This document shows positions 33,592-39,594 of a stretch of DNA of 39,594 bases, piece by piece. Numbering within the stretch: the stretch's first letter is position 1; every line of letters starts with the position of its first letter. Below the pieces are notes generated by a model. The model was given only the letters and a program-made list of their open reading frames with translations. It searched no databases and was not told where the DNA came from. The translations under genes were made by a program, and so were the position numbers. Source of the stretch: Saprospiraceae bacterium (GTDB lineage Bacteria; Bacteroidota; Bacteroidia; Chitinophagales; Saprospiraceae); assembly GCA_017985675.1 (NCBI GenBank), contig JAGNXB010000016.1, positions 12,065-51,658 on the forward strand, written 5' to 3'.

Positions 33592-35295
33592 TTATTTAAG
33601 CATTGAGAAATATTCTGCAATTGGTCCCAGTGTTAATGCAGGGAAAAAAGCAAGGGCGGCAACAATTGTTATAACAGCAAAAACCAACATTCCAAAGGTG
33701 GCCGTGTCGGTTTTAAGCGTTCCGGCACTTTCTGGAATATATTTTTTACTTGCCAAAATTCCGGCAATAGCCACGGGGCCAATAATGGGCAGGTAACGGG
33801 CTAACAACATAACCAACCCGGTGGCTACATTCCAAAATGGTGTATTATCTCCAAGCCCTTCGAAACCACTTCCGTTGTTGGCACTCGCGGAACTAAACTC
33901 ATAAAGCATTTCACTGAAACCATGAAAACCCGGGTTGTTTAACCAGCCTGCAAATGTTTCCGGATCTCCAGCATACAAATAGCTGGATAAAGCCGTTCCA
34001 ACTAAAATTAAAAAAGGATGGAGCAAGGCAATGATCATCGCAATTTTCATTTCTTTTGCTTCTACTTTTTTGCCAAGAAATTCAGGCGTTCTTCCCACCA
34101 TTAGACCACCTATAAAAACGGCCAGAATGATGAAGACATAGAAGTTGATAAATCCGACACCCACGCCTCCATAAAAACTGTTGATCATCATGCCTAACAT
34201 TGCAAACATACCGGTGAGTGGTGTCATACTATCATGCATGGCGTTCACCGATCCGTTGCTCGTGCAGGTCGTATTGATCGCCCAGTAGGCAGTAGCAGCA
34301 GGTCCAAAACGAACTTCCTTGCCCTCCATGCTACCTAAAGGTTGTGCAATTCCCATTTCAGCAATAGCGGGGTTGCCTTGCATTTCAAAATATATGGAGG
34401 GAATGACTAAAAATAGAAATCCAACGGTCATCACGCCATAGACCATCAAGGCAAATTTTCTTCGTTTGAGTATATACCCCAAGGCAAAAATCATGGCTAT
34501 TGGAATAAGAAAGAGAAAAACCGTTTCCAGGATATTGGTCAGGTAATTCGGGTTTTCCATGGGGTTGGCTGAATTAGGGCCATAAAATCCACCGCCGTTA
34601 GTTCCTAATTGTTTGATAGCAACAAATGCTGCCACTGGGCCTCGGCTAATCTCCTGAGCGACTCCTTCCAGTGTAGTCACACTGTCCTTGCCTTCAAATG
34701 TCATGGGCGTACCATTAAATACAAGTATAACCGCTCCGATAAACGCAAAAGGCAATAAAATACGCGTATTGGTTCGAACAAAATAACTGTAATAGTTGCC
34801 GAGTTTTTCGGTTGTTTTTACCATCATGGCTTTAAATACCACCGCACAAATGGCAATACCCGTTGCTGCACTGATAAACTGCCAGAGCATCAGGATCAAC
34901 TGTCCAGCATAGGAAAGACCCGTTTCACCCGAATAGTGCTGAAGGTTTGTATTTGTCACAAAACTCACGGATGTGTTGAATGCCAAATCCCAATTCATAG
35001 AAGGATTCAAATCCGGATTCAGGGGGAGCCAGGCCATATTGGTTAGCACCAGCATGGAGATGACAAACCAAAACGCATTGATTGTAAGCAATGCGACCAG
35101 GTGTTGTTTCCAGTTCATTTCTAGGGTGGGGTCAATGCCGCTTAATTTATAGAATAAACGGTCCAGCGGATTAAAGAGGGGATCGAGCCAGGTTTTTTCA
35201 TAGTTAAAAACCTTCCCGATATAGCGACCAAGTGGGATAGCCAGTGCAAGCACCGTCGCATACATGAAGATTACTCCCAGAATTTCTGTGTTCAT
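33592..35295 (-). CDS. kdpA: potassium-transporting ATPase subunit KdpA
   Basis: 567 aa with about ten transmembrane helices. The four selectivity-filter loops are visible: [50 protein letters not shown] and [15 protein letters not shown], in the usual order. It belongs to the SKT K+ channel superfamily and is the K+-selective pore of the KdpFABC complex. It lies 78 nt after kdpF and 8 nt before kdpB. Nothing is missing against the family. Confidence 0.98.
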   Translation of the reverse strand: MNTEILGVIFMYATVLALAIPLGRYIGKVFNYEKTWLDPLFNPLDRLFYKLSGIDPTLEMNWKQHLVALLTINAFWFVISMLVLTNMAWLPLNPDLNPSMNWDLAFNTSVSFVTNTNLQHYSGETGLSYAGQLILMLWQFISAATGIAICAVVFKAMMVKTTEKLGNYYSYFVRTNTRILLPFAFIGAVILVFNGTPMTFEGKDSVTTLEGVAQEISRGPVAAFVAIKQLGTNGGGFYGPNSANPMENPNYLTNILETVFLFLIPIAMIFALGYILKRRKFALMVYGVMTVGFLFLVIPSIYFEMQGNPAIAEMGIAQPLGSMEGKEVRFGPAATAYWAINTTCTSNGSVNAMHDSMTPLTGMFAMLGMMINSFYGGVGVGFINFYVFIILAVFIGGLMVGRTPEFLGKKVEAKEMKIAMIIALLHPFLILVGTALSSYLYAGDPETFAGWLNNPGFHGFSEMLYEFSSASANNGSGFEGLGDNTPFWNVATGLVMLLARYLPIIGPVAIAGILASKKYIPESAGTLKTDTATFGMLVFAVITIVAALAFFPALTLGPIAEYFSMLK

Positions 35296-35373
35296 TTTAT
35301 TTCATTTGAACGTTGCGAATAGTTAATGGATATTTGATCTTTGGAAGTTTAATTCCACATTCAAATCCCAGCT

Positions 35374-35451
35374 TTAAAATTTTTCAGGTTCGACTAACAC
35401 ATAACACATATAGCCGAAAACAGCAATTGCGATAAAGAAGAGCAAGATCAT
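35374..35451 (-). CDS. kdpF: KdpF, small stabilising subunit of the Kdp complex
   Basis: 25 aa, one transmembrane helix, starting MILLFFIAIAVFGYMCYVL and ending VEPEKF. This pattern (hydrophobic helix then Y.L..PE.F) is the KdpF hallmark. KdpF stabilises KdpFABC and lies just before kdpA as usual. Its ATG overlaps the stop of the preceding 114-aa gene (ATGA). It is too short for most ORF calls. Confidence 0.93.
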   Translation of the reverse strand: MILLFFIAIAVFGYMCYVLVEPEKF

Positions 35452-35792
35452 AATTTGTTGTTTTTTTGTTTATCGATGAGGACATGGATATATACAGCCC
35501 AGAGATTTTCAGGTATGCGTTTCAAATGTTTCGTTAAATCCGACATATCCAATTGTGCCGCCAAAGTGGCCAGAAATTCGTTTTCAATGGCATTGCAGGT
35601 AAAGAGATTTTCTCTTAGATACATCCTGTTGATGGTGTTTAAAATTTCCTGTGTTTCCGCTTCTTCAAAATGTTGGGCACAGTAATTTCCAATGTCATGC
35701 AACGCCTTGTAGACAGCATACCTGTCCGTCGACTGTGTTGCCGAAAAAATTCCCGGAAATTGCTCATTGAGTTCTTGAATAATCGTATGCAT
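35448..35792 (-). CDS. kdp-associated small soluble protein, paralogue A (114 aa)
   Basis: 114 aa, helical, no membrane segment or signal. The second half resembles the 94-aa protein two genes upstream: a pattern of xxxxxFLxxLxxQLxMxxxxxxxLxxxPxxLxxxYI is common to both (here NEFLATLAAQLDM...KRIPENLWAVYIHVLID). I cannot name the family with certainty; small DUF7674-type proteins come to mind. It begins 5 nt after the 45-aa ORF and its TGA overlaps the kdpF ATG, so it is translationally tied to kdpF. A regulatory or assembly role in Kdp is the simplest guess, not shown. Confidence 0.75.
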   Translation of the reverse strand: MHTIIQELNEQFPGIFSATQSTDRYAVYKALHDIGNYCAQHFEEAETQEILNTINRMYLRENLFTCNAIENEFLATLAAQLDMSDLTKHLKRIPENLWAVYIHVLIDKQKNNKL

Positions 35793-35797
35793 TGTGT

Positions 35798-35935
35798 TTA
35801 GATATTTTCAAAAGAATCAATGGCTTTAAAAAGCAAAACAAATACGAGTCGTCCGATGAGGTACATGAGTAAATACATAGTATAAGGTATTTTTGTGCAA
35901 TGAGAGATGGCATCACATTCATCATGGCTGGGCAT
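35798..35935 (-). CDS. 45-aa single-helix membrane mini-protein in the kdp leader
   Basis: ATG complementary to 35933-35935, 45 codons, TAA. The first half is polar with two Cys and two His (MPSHDECDAISHCTKI), the second has a hydrophobic helix (MYLLMYLIGRLVFVLLFKAI). It fits between the two paralogues with 2 nt upstream (TAA-TC-ATG) and 5 nt downstream, which strongly suggests a real gene. No family is recognised. It resembles the KdpF style of tiny subunits and could modulate the Kdp complex; that is inference. Confidence 0.65.
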   Translation of the reverse strand: MPSHDECDAISHCTKIPYTMYLLMYLIGRLVFVLLFKAIDSFENI

Positions 35936-35937
35936 GA

Positions 35938-36222
35938 TTATACCCCTAATCCGTGGATTTGGCGTATATATTCCAATTTCAATTGTTTCGGAAAGAGGTT
36001 CAGGTATTCTTTACCCCAACTGTAATGCATTTCCAGTTGTTGAGAGAGGGGTAAAATGAATTGGTTGGCAATCAGTGTACGGGTATATGTATTACCCTTT
36101 GTCCAGATTTGTTCAACCATTCTATACAGTACGATTACTTTTTGTTTTTCGCCTTTGAAGATCGCATGGATTGTCTCCTGCTCCATTTCTTCAATTGTCT
36201 GATCGTTCACTTGATTTTGCAT
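35938..36222 (-). CDS. kdp-associated small soluble protein, paralogue B (94 aa)
   Basis: 94 aa, helical and soluble, starting MQNQVNDQTIEEMEQETIHA. The C-terminal part, NQFILPLSQQLEM...NLFPKQLKLEYIRQIH, aligns with the end of the 114-aa protein downstream, so these are diverged paralogues from one family. It is the first gene of the putative kdp transcript, starting about 25 nt after the proposed sigma-54 transcription start. No function is known. Confidence 0.72.
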   Translation of the reverse strand: MQNQVNDQTIEEMEQETIHAIFKGEKQKVIVLYRMVEQIWTKGNTYTRTLIANQFILPLSQQLEMHYSWGKEYLNLFPKQLKLEYIRQIHGLGV

Positions 36223-36257
36223 GGTTAATAGAATATCGTTTGTGTTCGATATCCTTA

Positions 36258-36274
36258 TGCCAATTCCTGTGCCT
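36258..36274 (-). promoter_or_regulatory. candidate sigma-54 -24/-12 promoter of the kdp operon
   Basis: Minus strand AGGCAC-AGGAA-TTGGCA. It has the -24 GGCAC and a -12 TTG at the canonical spacing, but the second base of the near-invariant -12 GC is G (TTGG, with GC one base later). Expected start near 36248, about 25 nt before the 94-aa gene. The gene upstream encodes a sigma-54 activator, which supports the call. Some uncertainty remains because of the mismatch. Confidence 0.5.
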
Positions 36275-36350
36275 CAAATCCTGGCATGGTCTCAATCTAT
36301 TGATATTCAATAATATATATTATTTTTATTAATTTAATACATGAAAAACC

Positions 36351-36388
36351 CTATCGTTTTGAAAGTGTCAATCCTAGCATTTTGATAG
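36351..36388. promoter_or_regulatory. tandem dyads, likely activator-binding sites (UAS) of the sigma-54 regulator
   Basis: Two 15-bp sites with consensus CTATC-N5-GATAG: CTATC-GTTTT-GAAAG (36351-36365) and CTAGC-ATTTT-GATAG (36374-36388). Each is off consensus at one base, and they are 23 bp apart, two helical turns. They lie roughly 105-140 bp before the proposed start, the usual place for NtrC-type enhancer sites, with the AT-rich stretch 36301-36340 between. The outer ACCCTATC/GATAGGGT arms could also form a terminator hairpin for the upstream regulator gene. Confidence 0.55.
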
Positions 36389-36393
36389 GGTAA

Positions 36394-37758
36394 TTATTCA
36401 ATCCCGTATTCGGATAGTTTCCGGTATAAGGTAGTTAGAGCAATCCCAAGCAGTTCGGCTGCTTTGGTTTTGTTGCCGTTGGTGTAATTCATAACTTTTT
36501 GAATATGGAGTTTTTCGACACTGGCGAGTTCAAAGGCGGATAATATAGATGGGAATGCCTTACCTTTGGAAAGAGCGGGATGTTGCAATTCATTGGGTAG
36601 ATTAACAATTGATAGCATATCCTCATCACAGAGGATAACAGCCCGTTCGATGACATTTTTCAGTTCCCGTATGTTGCCTTTCCAGGTATGGGATTTGAGG
36701 GCTTCCATACATTCTGGAGAAATAGATTTAATTTTTTTATTTGTTTTAGCGGAGAAGAGATGGAGAAAATGATGGGATAACTCAGGGATGTCCACAACAC
36801 GTTCACTGAGGGGTGGAATAGTGATTTGGAATACCGAAAGACGATAATATAGATCTGCTCTAAAATGTCCCTTTTCTATTTCTTCTTCAAGGAGGCGGTG
36901 GGTTGCTGCTAATATCCGAACATTTACTTTTGTAGTTTTACTATCACCTAGTTTGATTAATTCGCCACTTTCGATCACCCGGAGTAATTTGGCCTGTAGC
37001 TCTATAGGCATTTCTCCAATTTCATCCAGGAAAATTGTACCTTGATCTGCCTCTTCAAATAAACCTTTGTGATCTTTTGCGGCGCCAGTAAACGCACCCG
37101 CCTTGTGGCCAAACATTTCATTTTCCAACAAATCTTTTCCGAAAGCGGAACAGTTAATGGCTACAAAATGATGTTTGGATCGTTTACTAGCCTGATGGAT
37201 CGCCTGAGCAAAAACTTCCTTGCCGGTGCCTGTTTCACCAGTTAATAAAACAGTCGCATCGGTTTCGGCTACTTTTTTTGCCAGGTTTATACACCGCTGT
37301 ATAGCCTTGGATTGGCCCAGTATGGTATGAAAGGATATTTTATCCGCCAATTTATTTTCCAGTTGGACGACTCGCCTGGCTAGCGCCGCCTTGTCGAAGG
37401 CCCGATAAAGCAGCGGTATTATTTTATTGTTGTCATCCCCTTTGGTGATATAGTCAAATGCGCCGTTTTTGATTGCCTGTACCCCATCCGGAATATTGCC
37501 ATATGCAGTCAACAATATGATTTCTATCAGTGGATGATCCGCTTTTATTTTTATACAGAGTTCTACGCCATTGCCATCCGGTAATTTTACGTCACAAAGC
37601 ACCACATCAACGTCAATTTGTTCCAATTTTTTTAAGGCAGTTTTAATATCACCAGCCTCCAGCACTTCAAAGCCTTCCAAACTGATCAATCGAGCCAGCA
37701 AGCTTCTCAACTTCTCTTCGTCATCGATAATTAAGATCTTCTTCACACCAGTATCCAT
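36394..37758 (-). CDS. sigma-54-dependent response regulator (NtrC-like) of the kdp locus
   Basis: 454 aa from the ATG complementary to 37756-37758 (MDTGVKKILIIDDEE); an in-frame ATG 14 codons upstream is possible. A receiver domain has Asp12, Asp13 and phospho-acceptor Asp56 (LCDVKLPDGNG). The AAA+ domain follows with Walker A GETGTGKE, the sigma-54-contacting GAFTGA loop (HKAGAFTGAAKDHKG) and Walker B TIFLDEIGEM. The C-terminus is a Fis-type helix-turn-helix (NKTKAAELLGIALTTLYRKL). It is the NtrC/AtoC architecture, while E. coli kdp uses OmpR-type KdpE. It ends 171 nt before the first gene of the kdp transcript and is the expected activator of that promoter. Confidence 0.95.
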   Translation of the reverse strand: MDTGVKKILIIDDEEKLRSLLARLISLEGFEVLEAGDIKTALKKLEQIDVDVVLCDVKLPDGNGVELCIKIKADHPLIEIILLTAYGNIPDGVQAIKNGAFDYITKGDDNNKIIPLLYRAFDKAALARRVVQLENKLADKISFHTILGQSKAIQRCINLAKKVAETDATVLLTGETGTGKEVFAQAIHQASKRSKHHFVAINCSAFGKDLLENEMFGHKAGAFTGAAKDHKGLFEEADQGTIFLDEIGEMPIELQAKLLRVIESGELIKLGDSKTTKVNVRILAATHRLLEEEIEKGHFRADLYYRLSVFQITIPPLSERVVDIPELSHHFLHLFSAKTNKKIKSISPECMEALKSHTWKGNIRELKNVIERAVILCDEDMLSIVNLPNELQHPALSKGKAFPSILSAFELASVEKLHIQKVMNYTNGNKTKAAELLGIALTTLYRKLSEYGIE

Positions 37759-37850
37759 TGTTTGATGCGCTAAGGTAGTATTAATGGAGTCTGAATACAC
37801 ATAACTCGTGACCTTCGCAAATACCTCGTCAGCAAAACAAGCGGCGAAAG

Positions 37851-38135
37851 TTCAGGGCATTCGGTGAGTGAACTGAGCGCCCCTTTTGATAGGAAGGAGG
37901 TTTTGAGGTTTTGAGGATGAGCTCACAGACCCCGAAGGGGCGAATGTCCTGTGGACATTCGGTGAGCGAACCGAGCGCCCCTGCGCGAGGCTTACGTAAT
38001 ACCTTTAGTAAAACAACACAATGTGGACATTCGGTGAGCGAACCGAGCGCCCCCGCGCGAGGCTTACGAGATGCCCTGTAGTAAATCAACAAAATATGGA
38101 CATTCGGTGAGCGAACCGAGCGCCCCCACGCGAGG
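37851..38135. repeat. GGACATTCGG element cluster with tandem units
   Basis: The word GGACATTCGGTGAGCGAACC followed by GAGCGCCCC occurs several times. Two successive units are separated by similar 40-45 nt linkers beginning GCGCGAGGCTTACG. One unit carries the dyad CGAATGTCC-TGT-GGACATTCG. ORFs across it are artefacts. It lies between the regulator and the small membrane protein, which are divergent. Confidence 0.8.
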
Positions 38136-38343
38136 CCTATAACTAGGGATGAGGGATGAGGAGTCAGGAATGATGAGCTCACGTCTCGGTCCAGATTCCA
38201 GATTTTCAGATTCCAGATTATTCCACCCCCTGCGCGAGGCCTATAACTAGGGATGAGGGATGAGGAGTCAGGAATGATGAGCTCACGTCTCGGTCCAGAT
38301 TCCAGATTTTCAGATTCCAGATTATTCCACCCCCCGCGTGAGG
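38136..38343. repeat. tandem duplication of a 104-bp unit
   Basis: CCTATAACTAGGGATGAGGG begins a 104-bp unit, copied once directly behind itself with nearly no changes. Each unit has GATGAGCTCACGTCTCGGTC, then AGATTCC words, then CCACCCC and GCGYGAGGC. A related single unit is at 38890-38960 and another at 26655-26720. Confidence 0.85.
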
Positions 38344-38462
38344 CATGTTGAAAGGAATGTGTAGTTGAGGAGATGGGTAGAATGCTGATTTTTTGACTTT
38401 ATTTTTAACCGGATTGGGTACCTTCAATTTTTATTGTCCTTTATGACGGAATATGTAATTTT

Positions 38463-38780
38463 ATGAAATGGTTTAATCAGCTATTGATCATTATTTATGG
38501 GCTGACAGCCCTTTATTTTTTGTACATGGCTGGCATGGGCATATTTGTATATGTCGCTAATAAATCCATGGGTCATCAGGAATCCTTTCTGGTTCCAGGT
38601 CGCAATCTGGCCATCGGGTTGATCCTTGGCACTTTTACCTGGGCCGGTTGGAGACTGATCAAAAATCCGGAGTCCTACAAATGGGGTCTTCTTATTGTAT
38701 ACCTCCCCGCATCATTGGCTTTGTTATTTGTATTGTGGTTTGTGGTGCTTTTTATTGGTTCGGGTGGAAAGTGGAATTGA
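38463..38780 (+). CDS. small membrane protein of unknown function
   Basis: 105 aa with three hydrophobic segments: residues 5-32, 50-63 and 73-100. A charged loop WRLIKNPESYKWG lies between the second and third. No family is recognised. It stands alone between repeat clusters and could be a recent or weakly expressed gene. Coding character is supported by an intact frame with normal composition in contrast to the surrounding repeats. Confidence 0.6.
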   Translation: MKWFNQLLIIIYGLTALYFLYMAGMGIFVYVANKSMGHQESFLVPGRNLAIGLILGTFTWAGWRLIKNPESYKWGLLIVYLPASLALLFVLWFVVLFIGSGGKWN

Positions 38781-38965
38781 AATGAGGTTTTGAGGAGGGG
38801 AGGAGTTGAGGAGTTGAGGAGGGAGGTTTTGAGAACCGAGCGCCCCTTTTGATAGGAAGGAGGTTTTGAGGTTTTGAGGGTTTGAGGATGAGCTCACGTC
38901 TCGGTCCAGATTCCAGATTTTCAGATTCCAGATTATTCCACCCCCCGCGCGAGGCCTATTGATAG
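38781..38965. repeat. GAGGTTTTGAGG / GAGCTCAC element
   Basis: Starts at the stop of the small membrane protein with GAGGTTTTGAGGAGGGGAGG, passes through GAACCGAGCGCCCC, GATGAGCTCACGTCTCGGTC and AGATTCC words, and ends GCGCGAGGCC. It is another mosaic copy of the 26.5 and 38.2 kb elements. Confidence 0.75.
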
Positions 38966-39594
38966 GAATGAGGGATGGGGGATGAGGAATGATCAGGTTT
39001 GTAATGCTGTAATAATCCGAGAATCGGTAATAATCCGACACCACTAACACCACTGACAACCATGACACCATGACAACCACGACACCTAAGAAATCTATTC
39101 CCTAAAGTTTGGGCTGCGCTATTTGATTAAATTTATCCGATCCATGCAACCCGACCCACGCAACCCGCGCAAACCCGCAACTCCATATTCCAGAATCTCC
39201 AATTCCAGATTCAATGCCGTTTAGTTAAGAAATATCTCTTCAAGTAACTATAAAAGGTTGAGTCACTCAGTTGAAACCCTTCAGGCTTCGGTATTGAAAT
39301 ATTTTAGCGGCGATATCGACCCATTGCAGAAAGTTGGACTGCATTATAAGTCTGCTAAGATGCTTATCTAAACGACATTGAATCAATGATGAGAAAGGCT
39401 GATCAGGTTCTGTCGGAATGTCATAAAACATTCATCATCACAAGCCTTTAGATTAATATCCGTTTTGGGGGCAGCATGTTATGCATTCTCCATTATATGG
39501 CACATCTAAACCCATTCCCACTAATGAAGACATAGACACACCACTGATCCCAGAGCGCTTTTAACGCATATTATTTCAACAAAACAGTGCAAAT
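38966..39594. other. right end, no gene recognised
   Basis: No convincing reading frame or RNA gene. Short word repeats (CAACCCGCGCAAACCCGCAA) occur near 39149-39180. A decayed fragment of the three-hairpin element, including GAAACC-CTTCA-GGCTTC, lies at about 39262-39305. The AT-rich final 280 bp could be the upstream region of a gene beyond the window. Confidence 0.5.

Noticed and set aside
37975..38135. CRISPR-like array: a repeat of about 30 bp (GGACATTCGGTGAGCGAACC plus GAGCGCCCC) with 40-45 bp spacing
   Set aside because: The would-be spacers resemble each other, repeats also occur singly elsewhere, and no cas gene is present. It is a tandem mosaic repeat.
37829..38182. 117-aa ORF on the minus strand
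   Set aside because: It is an open frame through the GGACATTCGG repeats (recurring RKPRAGALGSLTECP words); not a gene.
38724..39080. 118-aa ORF on the minus strand at the right end
   Set aside because: Overlaps the small membrane protein gene in antisense and reads repeat words (GGGIIWNLKIWNLDRDVSS).

Overview
The window looks like a chromosomal piece of a Bacteroidota genome, most likely a Saprospirales/Chitinophagales-type organism; that rank is inference. Support: Bacteroidota sigma-A promoters (TAnnTTTG, often with an upstream TTG/TTTG about 20 nt away), a type IX secretion C-terminal sorting domain, a fused E1 alpha-beta 2-oxoacid dehydrogenase followed by a DUF5606 protein, a RidA-TM2-DUF2752-DUF4870 run, and a Kdp locus whose KdpD sensor is separate from its kinase. 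Almost every long intergenic gap is filled with word-like short repeats.

Layout. 1-2574 (minus): rimP-nusA-infB, with infB cut by the window edge, one promoter and a terminator-like hairpin just before rimP. 2645-6253 (plus): nadE, then a secreted SPOR protein followed by rodA. 6254-6487 is a palindromic satellite facing a minus-strand TonB receptor. smpB (plus) comes next. 9519-12820 (minus): hpt, tRNA-Gln, its terminator, E1 alpha-beta dehydrogenase and DUF5606. 13565-15755: a divergent alkane hydroxylase / ferredoxin-reductase pair. 15901-17528: crcB and a secreted alpha/beta hydrolase bracketed by about 91-bp direct repeats. 18148-19842: an AT-rich secreted-protein gene with a leader ORF, an internal terminator hairpin and a GC-rich sorting domain. 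20649-23064 (minus): RidA, TM2, DUF2752, DUF4870-like, M48 protease. Then a small secreted protein (plus), and esterase, gmd and YdcF genes (minus).

27047-37758 (minus) is the most interesting block: a potassium-uptake regulon. A sigma-54-type response regulator is followed by a 171-bp gap that holds two tandem dyads (CTATC-N5-GATAG), an AT-rich stretch and a near-consensus -24/-12 element. Then come a 94-aa protein, an unannotated 45-aa membrane mini-protein, a 114-aa paralogue of the 94-aa protein, kdpF, kdpA, kdpB, kdpC, an outer-membrane barrel, a KdpD sensor domain without a kinase, and a separate HAMP/PAS histidine kinase. From the 94-aa gene to the kinase the gaps are 0-22 nt or short overlaps, apart from 78 nt between kdpF and kdpA. 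The architecture suggests a Kdp system run by an NtrC-like regulator instead of the OmpR-type KdpE.

The rest (37851-39594) is mostly copies of a hairpin-bearing repeat, one small membrane protein gene and about 600 bp at the right end in which no gene was recognised.
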